Program-made: the position numbers and the translations under genes
Assembly: GCA_040773385.1 (NCBI GenBank)
Contig: JAXGWH010000031.1
Coordinates: 1 to 15,566, forward strand
Reading direction: 5' to 3'
Length of the DNA stretch: 15,566 nucleotides
Origin: Aeriscardovia sp040773385
GTDB taxonomy: Bacteria; Actinomycetota; Actinomycetes; Actinomycetales; Bifidobacteriaceae
Shown here: positions 7,445-14,774 of the stretch, in pieces
How positions within the stretch are numbered: position 1 is the first letter of the stretch
How the letters are laid out: every line of letters begins with the position of its first letter
Notes under the pieces: generated by a model
Databases searched by the model: none
What the model was told of the DNA's origin: nothing
What the model saw: only the letters and a program-made list of their open reading frames with translations

Positions 7445-8053
7445 ATGCGGCGCGGTGAAAAAATCAGGCTTCTCACCGACGACAAGATCCTGCGGTCGGT
7501 GCTTGATATCGCCGTCACGAGCGGCGAGCGGGCCGTCACCATGGAATCGGTGTCAAAATATTCCGGTGTGGCGAAGACCACCCTCTACCGGCGGTACAAG
7601 AACCGCAAGGATATGCTGGCACGCCTGCGCAAAAACATCGAATCAATGGACTTCAGCCCGCGCGGGTTCGCCGCCATCCCCGAGGGCCTGGAAAAATATG
7701 CCCTCTGGCTCTCCTCCACCTATTCGAGCTATGTGGCCGTGACGAAGATGGCCTCCGTGCTGTTCGCCCGCACCCCGTTCCTGCTGGCAGTAGCCACGAA
7801 GATCCTCACCGACCTGCACACCGGCATCATCCAGCTGCTCGACGAAGGGCAGAAGGCCGGCACATTCTCTGTGTCGGCAAAGCCGCGCGTCGCTGCCGAC
7901 CTGCTCGTCGGCGGCGTGCTGCTCGAGGCGTCCCGCACCGGCTCGATTGATCAGCCGATGATCCACAACGCCATCATCACCGTCTTCCCCGAGACGTTCG
8001 TCACTCCAGCGGGCGACGCCACGCATACAGCACCAGCGACACCGCGGCGGTGA
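7445..8053 (+). CDS. TetR/AcrR-family transcriptional regulator
   Basis: 202 residues from the ATG at 7445, which has GGAAGG about 9 bases upstream. The longer frame back to 7307 lacks a ribosome site. Residues 11-60 hold the TetR DNA-binding domain: DDKILRSVLDIAV, then the helix-turn-helix TMESVSKYSGVAKTTLYRRY, whose AKTTLYRRYKNRKDML end is the family hallmark. The remainder is an all-helical ligand domain without recognisable ligand residues. TetR proteins next to efflux genes usually repress them. Here the facing MATE gene converges on tetR rather than sharing a promoter with it, and their 3' ends overlap by 53 bases. The MATE gene is broken, so tetR may now control only itself or other targets. 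Confidence 0.88.
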   Translation: MRRGEKIRLLTDDKILRSVLDIAVTSGERAVTMESVSKYSGVAKTTLYRRYKNRKDMLARLRKNIESMDFSPRGFAAIPEGLEKYALWLSSTYSSYVAVTKMASVLFARTPFLLAVATKILTDLHTGIIQLLDEGQKAGTFSVSAKPRVAADLLVGGVLLEASRTGSIDQPMIHNAIITVFPETFVTPAGDATHTAPATPRR

Positions 8054-9435
8054 GCACCGTGGTCACCGGCGTGTTGAGCCAGATGCCCGTCAGCCCCAGA
8101 GGCCAGAGCACGCCGAGCACGAGGAACGGGAACACGAAAGCATAGACCACCGAGAGCACCACGGCCTCGCGCACCCGTGAGAGCGCCTGGAACACAGAGA
8201 CAATGGCGTAGGCGACCCAGCGCGCCGCATAGGTGATGGCCATGAGCCGCAGGGCGACCACCGCCATGTCGAGCTGGGAGGCCGGCATGGAGGGCACGAA
8301 CACGAGCGCAAGCCAGCGCGGCACAGCGAGCACGGCCACCGCAGAGAAGGCCGCAGGCGGCGCCGCAGACGATGAAGTCGAGGCGCACGAGAGCGCGCAC
8401 GCGCTTTTTGAGGCCGGCACCCCAGTTGTAGCCGATCGCCGGCTGGGCGGCATCAACCACGCCGTACATGATCGGCAGGAACACGCCGTCCACGTACTGC
8501 ACGATGCCATAAACGGAGACGGCCGCCGAGCCGCCGAAACGCACGAGGGCGGAGTTGAGGGCGATGGAGAACAGGCGCCCGGCGATGTTGTCAAGGAAAT
8601 CGGGCAGGCCGTTGCCCACAATCCCCCTCACCGCGGCCATATCCCAGCGCGGGCACACGAAATGCAGGCGCAGCCGCCCCGAGGCGAGCGGGATCATGGC
8701 CATGATGACGGCGACGAGCTGGGCCACGCAGAACCCGGCGGCCGCCCCGGCCACGCCCCAGCCCAGCACGGCCACGAACAGGTAGTCGAGCGCCACGCCG
8801 AGCACGGCAAGCACAATATTGACCGCGAGCGAGTAGGTGACGGCGCCGCAGTCCTTGAGGTAGTTGTCAACGGCGTCCACGAGCGTGATGAACGGTGAGA
8901 ACACGGCGTAGACGCGCAGAAATACGACGGCCTCGTGGTGGAACGCGCCAGTAGCCCCCATGGCGGTCATGATGGGCGGGGCGCCGAAGTAGAGCAGCAC
9001 GCCCAGCACCGTGGACAGCACGATGACCATGAGCACGGAGAGGGTGAACACCTCGTCTGCCTCGCGGTCTTTCTTGCGGCCCAGAGCCAGGGAGATGAGC
9101 ACAGAGGAGCCCACGCCGATCATGTCGACAAAAGCGAAATTGATGATGACGAACGGTGTGGCGAGATTGACCGCCGCGAACGCCTGCTCGCCCAGGAAGT
9201 TGCCGACGAAGAGGCCCTCGAACAGCTGATAGAGTGCCGAGAGAAGCATCGAGACCGAGCCGGGAAGGGCGACCTTTGCGTAGAGCCGGCCCACGGGCAG
9301 GTGCACGTACATGTGCTGCGTGCGGCGCAGCGCCTCGTCGGCGCGGCGGTCGCGCTCCTGTTCCCGGCGATCGCGCTCGGCCTGACGTGGACCGGCGTCG
9401 GAGACCGTCTTCTGCATCACATCCTTCTGGTCCAT
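8001..9435 (-). pseudogene. MATE-family multidrug/sodium antiporter, disrupted by a frameshift
   Basis: The front part (MDQKD... through FVCPRWDMAAV, VQYVDGVFLPIMYGVVDAAQPAIGYNWG and RLDFIV) reads in one frame from 9435 to about 8360. It shows typical MATE features: ALPGSVSMLLSALYQLFEGLFVG at the first helix and the second-half GYNWGAG signature. The last four hydrophobic segments (VAVLAVPRWLALV ... WLNTPVTTVLTAAVSLVLYAWRR) are in another frame and end at the stop 8001-8003. The switch lies between about 8345 and 8375 and needs one extra base or two missing bases. Joined, the product would be about 476 residues, normal for the family. Starts at 9435 (GGGGGAG upstream), 9417 (AAGGA upstream) or GTG 9474 are possible. 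A sequencing error could mimic this. The first 45 residues are a charged Arg/Asp/Glu-rich cytosolic tail. Confidence 0.82.
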
Positions 9436-9769
9436 GGCTCCCCCATCGTATGTTCCGTCAGTGATCCTCGTCACACAGAGCCGCGCACCGACAGACTCAC
9501 AGACACTAGCAAATCAATGTTTCACGCAATCTGTTCGGGAATAATATGCCAGAAAGTCTGTCCGAGAAAGACTGTCTAAAAGTGTTTCTCATGAAATCCG
9601 CCAAAACAATCCGTGCGGAAGAGACAAAGAAATGCAGCCAACCCTGACCGATCTCTTTCCGGTACGCTTGGTAATCACAGAGGAAAGACCGGGAAACTTC
9701 ATCTATCCAATAGCCGGTAGACTTTCCGGACACAACCGGCACTCGCACATCCAGCCGAAGAGGAGCATT
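9436..9769. other. AT-richer intergenic stretch between MATE and the orphan gene
   Basis: Should hold the divergent promoters of the MATE gene (minus) and the 109-residue gene (plus), but no strong -35/-10 pair stands out. Visible inverted repeats are AGTCT-N9-AGACT (9555-9573) and GCCGGT-N16-ACCGGC (9713-9740); the latter ends 29 bases before the ATG at 9770. The plus frame stays open back to 9632 without a ribosome site, so I do not extend the gene. Confidence 0.5.
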
Positions 9770-10099
9770 ATGGACCAAAATGAGATCAATCGATTGATCT
9801 GCGAGGATTACCATCGCGATGTGCAACAGATGGCCGTCACCGTCTACAACCTTTTCGACAAACAGGCTGCCCAAGAGAAACATGAGAATCGGCCGGACAT
9901 CAATTTTGATCCGGACAAGCGCTTGATCACGCTGCACCATCGGGACAAATCATTGACACTCCGCATCGATTACCGGCCTGAAATATGGTCTGTCCGTTTT
10001 CTCACGATTGAGAACGGCAGCATCACCCGCTATGACTGCGCCCGCAGCGATGAGCAGCTTGAGCGCAAAGTGCGCATGTATCTCCATTCCGTCCTCTGA
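9770..10099 (+). CDS. Orphan hypothetical protein, 109 residues
   Basis: Starts MDQNEINRLICEDYHRD; GAGGAG lies 4 bases before the ATG, which decides the start over the open frame back to 9632. I do not recognise a family. The predicted layout is an N-terminal helix (INRLICEDYHRDVQQMAVTV), a polar linker, then beta strands (RLITLHHRDKSLTLRIDY and EIWSVRFLTIENGSI) and a C-terminal helix (SDEQLERKVRMYLHSVL). This is a small alpha/beta cytosolic protein without signal peptide or membrane segment. The codons are visibly less GC-rich than in neighbouring genes and the gene stands alone between the MATE locus and tRNA-Lys, which may point to acquisition by transfer. Confidence 0.75.
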   Translation: MDQNEINRLICEDYHRDVQQMAVTVYNLFDKQAAQEKHENRPDINFDPDKRLITLHHRDKSLTLRIDYRPEIWSVRFLTIENGSITRYDCARSDEQLERKVRMYLHSVL

Positions 10100-10346
10100 T
10101 ACCCCTGACGGCACAATCTGCACATCGAGAAAATATCAGAGGCGCGACAGCAGAAAGGAGAGCACCCACCCCGGCACACGTACAAAACAGGGCATGCGGA
10201 TCAGCGGCAGCACAGAACCATACGGCAGAGACCCGGCCGACTCGCGCGACACGCCTGTTCTCTGAAGAACAGACTGCATCGAGCAGGCAAGAGGCCATGC
10301 CGAATACGCCCAGCCCGTTCCACACGGTAGATCTGTTCTGATCAGA

Positions 10347-10377
10347 CAACAAAAAAGGCGACCGCCCGGCCGCCTTC
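10347..10377 (-). terminator. Intrinsic terminator downstream of tRNA-Lys
   Basis: On the minus strand AAGGCGGCC pairs with GGTCGCCTT around a GGGC loop (one G-T pair) and is followed by TTTTGTTGT, continuous with the stem's own T's. It lies about 15 bases after the tRNA 3' end. From 10100 to 10346 I see no gene or other convincing signal. Confidence 0.85.
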
Positions 10378-10391
10378 ATCATCTTTATTTG

Positions 10392-10466
10392 TGCCCCCGC
10401 AGGGACTCGAACCCTGGACACGCGGATTAAGAGTCCGCTGCTCTAAGCCAGCTGAGCTACAGGGGC
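10392..10466 (-). tRNA. tRNA-Lys (anticodon CTT)
   Basis: A 75-base cloverleaf. The acceptor stem GCCCCTG pairs with CGGGGGC (one wobble), with discriminator A. The D-arm is AGCTCAGCTGGCTTAGAGC. The anticodon stem GCGGA/TCCGC holds the loop CTCTTAA, giving anticodon CTT at 10431-10429, which reads AAG lysine codons. The T-arm is CAGGGTTCGAGTCCCTG. CCA is not encoded. Confidence 0.97.
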
Positions 10467-10494
10467 AATGGCTTTGAACCAAAACCAAAAAATT

Positions 10495-10522
10495 AGTATA
10501 CCCCGCCTGCGGACATCCGCAA
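10495..10522 (-). promoter_or_regulatory. Promoter of tRNA-Lys
   Basis: TTGCGG (10522-10517) and a near-consensus TATACT (10500-10495) are spaced 16 bases apart, giving a start point about 20 bases before the mature tRNA 5' end. Confidence 0.65.
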
Positions 10523-10531
10523 GAGGCGTTC

Positions 10532-10565
10532 CCGGGCCGGTCCCGGATAGCCGGGATCAGCCCGG
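10532..10565 (-). terminator. Long GC-rich hairpin after the FTHFS gene, no U-tract
   Basis: CCGGGC (10532-10537) pairs with GCCCGG (10560-10565). Inside, after one mismatch, GGTCCCGG pairs with CCGGGATC around the loop ATAG. The 14 paired bases lie between the FTHFS stop and the tRNA-Lys promoter, as expected for a terminator. No T-run follows in either direction; such U-less hairpins are often proposed as terminators in actinobacteria. Confidence 0.55.
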
Positions 10566-10612
10566 AAACACCATGCGCGAAACAATCGCCTCAGTCCGTG
10601 CCCGGCCTGTGC

Positions 10613-12475
10613 TCAGTCCACGATGCGCGGCATCGAGGTGGTGAGCGACTTGGTCAGGTGCAGGTGCAGCAGGCCCGCGCCGGCGTGCACCTCGCTCATC
10701 TTGAGCTGCACGGTGCGCTCATTGGCGGGCAGCGTGTCGTCGTCGGTCACAGTGGCCGGCGACTTGACAGGCAGGATCACGAGGTCCTCGAGCTTTGTGC
10801 CCGCACCCTCGGCGATTTTGGCCGCCTTGGCCAGGCTGGGCTTGTAGTCGTCGCGCTCGGTGACGCGCTCGGGCGGCACGCCGTACGACTCCTGGCACAG
10901 CCCCTCCACGCGCGATCGGATGGACTTGCCGCGCAGGTCGGCGGGCTTGTGCGCGTTGGCGTTGGCCTGGTGGCCCTGGGCGGCGGTGAGCGTGTCCATG
11001 AGCGCGTCGATCTGGTCGGCCAGCTCGTCCGAGCCCTGCTCGTAGAGGTTGGTCAGGGCCATGGGGCGCAGACCGTCCTTCTTGCCCCGCTCGCGCAGAG
11101 CATCAACCTTGTCCTCGTCGCCGGCCCAGAGGTTGATGAGCGGGAACGTGGGGATGCCGGAGTTTTCGAGACGGTGGATGTGGTGCGTGTAGCGCCAGCC
11201 CAGGTGCGGCGTGTCCCACGTGGAGGCGCGAGCGACGATCACCGCGGCGCTGGGCCAGTCGAGGCCGTAATAGCGGCAGGCGATGTCGAGGAACTTCTGG
11301 GCGCCGGCGTCGGTACCGTAGCCGGCCTCCACCACCACCACGTCGTGCAGGCTCTGCGCGGTCTCGATGGCCACGAGCGAGGGGATGCCGAGCGAGACGT
11401 TGCCGAACGGGCCACAGTGCACATAGACAGGCGAGCCGCCGTGCGTCTGCAGCAGCGCAGGCTCGATGGAGTCAGAGAGCAGCCGCAGCACGCGATCAAT
11501 ATCGACCACGTCCTTGGCGAGCACGACGGTGCCGTCGGCCTTCTGCCCCACCACCATGCGTGAGATGCGCTTTCGCAGTTCATCCACCGAGCGCGAGAGG
11601 GTGACGATTTCCATCATCTCGCTCGTGGGCGTGAGCACGGTCTTCTCCGGGTAACCGCCGGTCTGCCTGCCGTCCACCACGCTCTGGCCGACGGCGATCT
11701 TGCGGCTCTCTTTGCTCGGCAGCTCGGAGACGCGCGGCATGAGGATGGTGCCCGGCTCGTCCGCGTCCTCGAGCAGCGCCTTCTCCGCACGCACCACGAT
11801 GAGGTTCTGCGCGGTGGCGATACGGCTCATCTCGCCGAACAGGCCCCAGTCGGCCAGCTCGGGCTGGGAGAGGCTGGATTTGCCGGCGCCGGACGCGCCG
11901 CCTTTGCTGCCGGCCGAGGTGATGCCCATGCTCGGTTGGCGCAGCACGGCGCCGGCGTCGATGCCGTTGGCGCGCAGGGCGTCCACGAGGGCCATGAGCG
12001 CGGTGGTCTTGCCTTCGCCGCGGGAGGCCTTGAGCGGGGTGTCGGAGGTGACGAGCAGGATGACGCCGTGCTTGCGCGGCGCGTCCGGGTCCTTTTTGAG
12101 GTGCTCGAGCCAGCCGTAGGCGTCGATCTTGGCGTTCTTGCGGCCGTAAGGGATCATGAAGCTGTTGAAGGCAGCGGCCACAGCAGGGTCGGAGCTGGTG
12201 GGCGGCAGTTGGTTGGCCAGCCCGTTGGTGAAGCTCGTGCGCTGCGTGGCGGTACCGGCGCCATCTGACTGGTACTGGCGTTGCAACAGGGCACGCGCTG
12301 CGGCCACGGTGGCGACGGCGGAGGCCGCTTCATCGCTCACGCCGTTCGTTTCGGTGTCACTGTGAGTGTCGTGCCCGGTATTGCCGGCGTCCTGTGCTGA
12401 AAGATTCGGGATGCTGATGTTCTGAGAGTTGTTCTCGTTGCTGCTGGGTTTGATCGGCGTGCTGTCTGTGCTCAT
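10613..12475 (-). CDS. fhs: Divergent formate-tetrahydrofolate ligase family protein
   Basis: 620 residues. The family makes 10-formyl-tetrahydrofolate from formate, THF and ATP for purine and one-carbon metabolism in the cytosol. Family marks are the P-loop SRGEGKTT (151-158), LRQPSMG (178-184) and KGGASGAG (191-198), later VVVEAGYGTDAGAQKFLDIACR, PTFPLINLW, and the C-terminal VILPVKSPATVTDDD and SEVHAGAGLLHLHLT blocks that match the usual CMAKTQYSLSDD and REVRASAGAGF regions. Departures: a four-residue insert before the P-loop, Gln where EPS is usual, no PMEDINLHFTGD block after the Gly-rich loop, and an N-terminal extension of about 110 residues rich in Ser, Thr, Asn and Ala. The ATG at 12475 has AAAAGAG just upstream; a TTG at 12565 would add 30 residues running through palindromic DNA and is less likely. 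It may be a true ligase of a divergent branch or have another function. Confidence 0.78.
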   Translation of the reverse strand: MSTDSTPIKPSSNENNSQNISIPNLSAQDAGNTGHDTHSDTETNGVSDEAASAVATVAAARALLQRQYQSDGAGTATQRTSFTNGLANQLPPTSSDPAVAAAFNSFMIPYGRKNAKIDAYGWLEHLKKDPDAPRKHGVILLVTSDTPLKASRGEGKTTALMALVDALRANGIDAGAVLRQPSMGITSAGSKGGASGAGKSSLSQPELADWGLFGEMSRIATAQNLIVVRAEKALLEDADEPGTILMPRVSELPSKESRKIAVGQSVVDGRQTGGYPEKTVLTPTSEMMEIVTLSRSVDELRKRISRMVVGQKADGTVVLAKDVVDIDRVLRLLSDSIEPALLQTHGGSPVYVHCGPFGNVSLGIPSLVAIETAQSLHDVVVVEAGYGTDAGAQKFLDIACRYYGLDWPSAAVIVARASTWDTPHLGWRYTHHIHRLENSGIPTFPLINLWAGDEDKVDALRERGKKDGLRPMALTNLYEQGSDELADQIDALMDTLTAAQGHQANANAHKPADLRGKSIRSRVEGLCQESYGVPPERVTERDDYKPSLAKAAKIAEGAGTKLEDLVILPVKSPATVTDDDTLPANERTVQLKMSEVHAGAGLLHLHLTKSLTTSMPRIVD

Positions 12476-12532
12476 CAGGCTCTTTTCGACGGAGGACGGG
12501 GAATCTGCCCCGAGGCCACTTCCCAGCCTACT

Positions 12533-12548
12533 GGGGATCCGGATCCCC
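12533..12548. promoter_or_regulatory. Perfect 16-base palindrome in the FTHFS upstream region
   Basis: GGGGATCCGGATCCCC is a perfect palindrome 58 bases before the FTHFS ATG. A second dyad, GTTTCCGAAAC (12553-12563), abuts it, and a direct repeat AAACGACTGTG (12565-12575 and 12580-12590, 15-base period) follows. Together they fill the space between the previous gene's terminator and the FTHFS leader, so they are likely control sites. The regulator is unknown. Confidence 0.55.
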
Positions 12549-12593
12549 GAATGTTTCCGAAACAAAACGACTGTGGGACAAACGACTGTGACA

Positions 12594-12639
12594 TAAAAAA
12601 GACCCGTCCGGGGCTCGGTTCGATGGCTCCGGACGGGTC
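12594..12639 (-). terminator. Strong intrinsic terminator after the small membrane protein
   Basis: GACCCGTCCGG (12601-12611) pairs perfectly with CCGGACGGGTC (12629-12639), an 11-base stem. On the minus strand it is followed by TTTTTT. It lies 25 bases after the stop of the gene at 12664 and closes the pepD unit. Confidence 0.9.
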
Positions 12640-12663
12640 AGAACGCTCAGGCAGGGTCAGTGA

Positions 12664-13044
12664 TCACACCGAGGTACCCAGATTCCATGCGGTGCCCGCG
12701 CCCGCACCGATGGCACCGGCGCTGACGGCCACCGCGACGATGAGGACGACGATGAGGACCAGCACGGCGTAGCAGAAGTATGAGCGGGCGAAGCTGCGCA
12801 GGTTGTAGTTCGTGGTGGTGAAGCAGTCGATGATGAGGAAGATCCAGCCCACGATCGGGATGCCGAACAGGACGGAGTGCCAGAAGTAGCTCCACGGCGA
12901 GAGCGGCGCGAACTGCTGCGGACCGAGATAGCCGTACCGGCCCTGGTAGACCGCCGGGGAATATCCAGGCTGGCCGTTCTGCGCGTAACTGTTGTTCGCG
13001 GATCCCTGCTGTGGTTCATACTGCGGTGGCTGCCGATAGCTCAT
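12664..13044 (-). CDS. Small membrane protein with Pro/Gln/Tyr-rich N-terminus, function unknown
   Basis: 126 residues; the ATG at 13044 is fixed by AAGGAG 4 bases upstream. The first 48 residues (MSYRQPPQYEPQQG ...) are disordered and rich in Pro, Gln, Tyr, Asn and Gly. Two hydrophobic segments follow: FWHSVLFGIPIVGWIFLIIDCF and YFCYAVLVLIVVLIVAVAVSA, linked by a short loop NYNLRSFARSY. The FGIPIVGWI...NLRSFARSYF pattern recurs in uncharacterised small Gram-positive membrane proteins. It lies 59 bases after pepD on the same strand with no terminator between, so the two are probably co-transcribed; a strong terminator follows this gene. No function can be assigned. Confidence 0.85.
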   Translation of the reverse strand: MSYRQPPQYEPQQGSANNSYAQNGQPGYSPAVYQGRYGYLGPQQFAPLSPWSYFWHSVLFGIPIVGWIFLIIDCFTTTNYNLRSFARSYFCYAVLVLIVVLIVAVAVSAGAIGAGAGTAWNLGTSV

Positions 13045-13103
13045 AGCACTCCTTGGATCGGTGTTTCCCTCGGCTCCCTGTTCAACGGATTGATGTCCGC
13101 GGA

Positions 13104-14642
13104 TCAGTTGTCGGAGAGGAAGAAGCCGTTCCTCATCCGCATCGAGATGGTGTAGAGCACCTTGTCGAGCAGATCGTCGGTGTCCTTCTTCAGCCTGTCG
13201 GCCAGGGCCTGGTTGGCGGCCTCGAGCACGCGGTGCACGTCCTGGTCGGAGAGGTCGTCGAGCTTGCCTGTGAGCGCGGCGTCGCCGGCGAGCTTCGCGT
13301 CGGTCAGGCGCACGTTGGCGTGGCCGTAGGCGCCGGTCTTGATCTGGTAGGCCTCGATGGTCTGCTGGTTGTCGGCGAAGTGCTCGTCGGCGAGGGCCGC
13401 GATGATGCGGTTCTCCCAGTAGTGGCTCTCGGTGGTCACGCGCGTGGTGGTGGACTCGAGGTAGGCCGGCGTGGTGTCGACGTTGGTGTAGTACGGCTCG
13501 ATGGTGTTGAACGGGTTGGAGCCGAAGGAGATCCACTGCAGCGCGGCGTAGGCGGCGGGCTTGTCCGGGCGGATCTCCATGACGGAGAGCTCGGACTGGC
13601 GGTTGATGCCGATCGGGCGGTACAGGGTGTGGGTCTCGTGGTCGCCCTTCTTGCCGTACGGGTCGTACGGGGTGCCCTGGTAGTGGGAGCTGAGGACGTA
13701 CTTGATGTCCTCGATAGTCACCTTGCGCTCGGGCTGGCGCGCCCACGGCAGATTGTCGGACTCGGGGGTGTAGTAGGCGTCCTCGCTGTCCCAGTCGTCG
13801 TCGAGCGGGTTGAGATAGCGCTGCATGAACCAGGCGCGCGGGGTGTTGTACACGTGGTCGGTGTCGGTGTGGGAGCCGAACACGTCGCGCGGGTTGATGT
13901 GGCCTTTCTCGCCGCCGATGGTGATGTCGAGGTTGTTGTCCTTGATGAACTCACGCAGATCGGCGGAGCACATGTTCTCGGCCTGCTCGCCGAACGCGTC
14001 GTCGAGGTCGAGGTCGTCGATGCCGAGCTGGTTGGGCATGGTGACGTAGCAGTCGTCGGGCACGCGGCGGGCGATCCAGTGATGGCCGCCCACGGTCTCG
14101 AACCACCAGATCTCATGGCTGTCGGAGAAGCCGACACCGTTCATCTCACTCGTGCCGTACTTCTCCAAAAGGGAGCCGAGGCGGGTGACACCCTCGCGGG
14201 CGGTGTGAATGTAGGGCAGGACGATGGTGAGGAAGTCTTCCTCGGTGATGCCGCCGGGCACGAGCGGCTTATAGCCATCCTCGCCTTCCTTGCCCTGTGC
14301 GGGCATGACCTCGACGAACGGGTCGGCGCCGAGCACACGCTCGTTGGTGGTGAGGGTCTCCGTGGCGCTCATGGCCACGTTGGCGGCGTTGACTCCTGCC
14401 TCGCCCCAGACGCCCTCCTTGAGATCGGCGTTGGGCATGGCCGTGTACCGCATGGGATCGTCGGGCAGATCGATGTCGAGCCGGCCCAACACACTGCGGT
14501 AGTGCCGCGGCTGCTCCTGCTGGCCGACGACGACGAACCGCTTGGGGTTGAACTCGCCGTTGGCTGAATCCTCGTTGCGCGCGATGATGGTCGAGCCGTC
14601 ATAACTCGCGTTCTTGCCTACCAGAATGGTGGTGCAGGCCAT
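13104..14642 (-). CDS. pepD: C69-family dipeptidase (PepD)
   Basis: 512 residues. N-terminal-nucleophile cysteine peptidase that hydrolyses dipeptides in the cytosol, feeding amino acids from peptide uptake. The protein begins MACTTILVGKNASYDGST; Cys3 is the expected catalytic nucleophile, possibly exposed after removal of the first residues, and GSTIIARNEDS is the next conserved block. The WWFETVGGHHWIARRVPDD and MPNQLGIDD segments and the total length fit the PepD/C69 family. The ATG at 14642 has AAGAAGGA 8 bases upstream; the open frame to 14702 would push Cys away from the N-terminus, so it is rejected. There is no signal peptide. It is the first gene of a probable two-gene unit with the small membrane protein downstream. 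Confidence 0.93.
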   Translation of the reverse strand: MACTTILVGKNASYDGSTIIARNEDSANGEFNPKRFVVVGQQEQPRHYRSVLGRLDIDLPDDPMRYTAMPNADLKEGVWGEAGVNAANVAMSATETLTTNERVLGADPFVEVMPAQGKEGEDGYKPLVPGGITEEDFLTIVLPYIHTAREGVTRLGSLLEKYGTSEMNGVGFSDSHEIWWFETVGGHHWIARRVPDDCYVTMPNQLGIDDLDLDDAFGEQAENMCSADLREFIKDNNLDITIGGEKGHINPRDVFGSHTDTDHVYNTPRAWFMQRYLNPLDDDWDSEDAYYTPESDNLPWARQPERKVTIEDIKYVLSSHYQGTPYDPYGKKGDHETHTLYRPIGINRQSELSVMEIRPDKPAAYAALQWISFGSNPFNTIEPYYTNVDTTPAYLESTTTRVTTESHYWENRIIAALADEHFADNQQTIEAYQIKTGAYGHANVRLTDAKLAGDAALTGKLDDLSDQDVHRVLEAANQALADRLKKDTDDLLDKVLYTISMRMRNGFFLSDN

Positions 14643-14671
14643 GGATGCCGTCCTTCTTTCCGTGATGTACC

Positions 14672-14681
14672 GTGACGTCAC
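14672..14681. promoter_or_regulatory. Perfect 10-base palindrome upstream of pepD
   Basis: GTGACGTCAC lies 30-39 bases before the pepD ATG, in the 5' untranslated region or near the start point. It could be an operator, but no regulator is known and a 10-base palindrome can occur by chance. Confidence 0.3.
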
Positions 14682-14774
14682 TGTGTCATCTGCCCGGAAC
14701 ATGTAACCGGGTGATGCGACTGCGTGCTATGCCTCTAGGATAAAGCCCACACGCTACGACCGCGCCGTACCGGT

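Noticed and set aside
8001..8621. The second MATE frame as a separate gene
   Set aside because: Its first 80 residues are out-of-frame translation of the MATE front part; only the end is genuine, so one frameshifted gene explains both.
9506..9940. Minus-strand open frame of 144 codons over the orphan gene
   Set aside because: No ribosome site and no recognisable family; the opposite strand has a well-placed start with GAGGAG.
10392..10466. tRNA-Lys as an attachment site with a duplicated 3' end
   Set aside because: I found no second copy of the tRNA 3' end in the window and no integrase gene.
10598..11563. Plus-strand open frame of 321 codons opposite the FTHFS gene
   Set aside because: Shadow of the minus-strand gene; composition biased to Val, Gly, Arg and His, with no ribosome site or known motif.
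12476..12565. TTG start extending the FTHFS protein by 30 residues
   Set aside because: The extra codons run through a palindrome and repeats in the upstream control region, with no supported ribosome site.
13053..14567. Plus-strand open frame of 504 codons opposite pepD
   Set aside because: Antisense shadow; pepD on the minus strand has its catalytic Cys, a ribosome site and family length.
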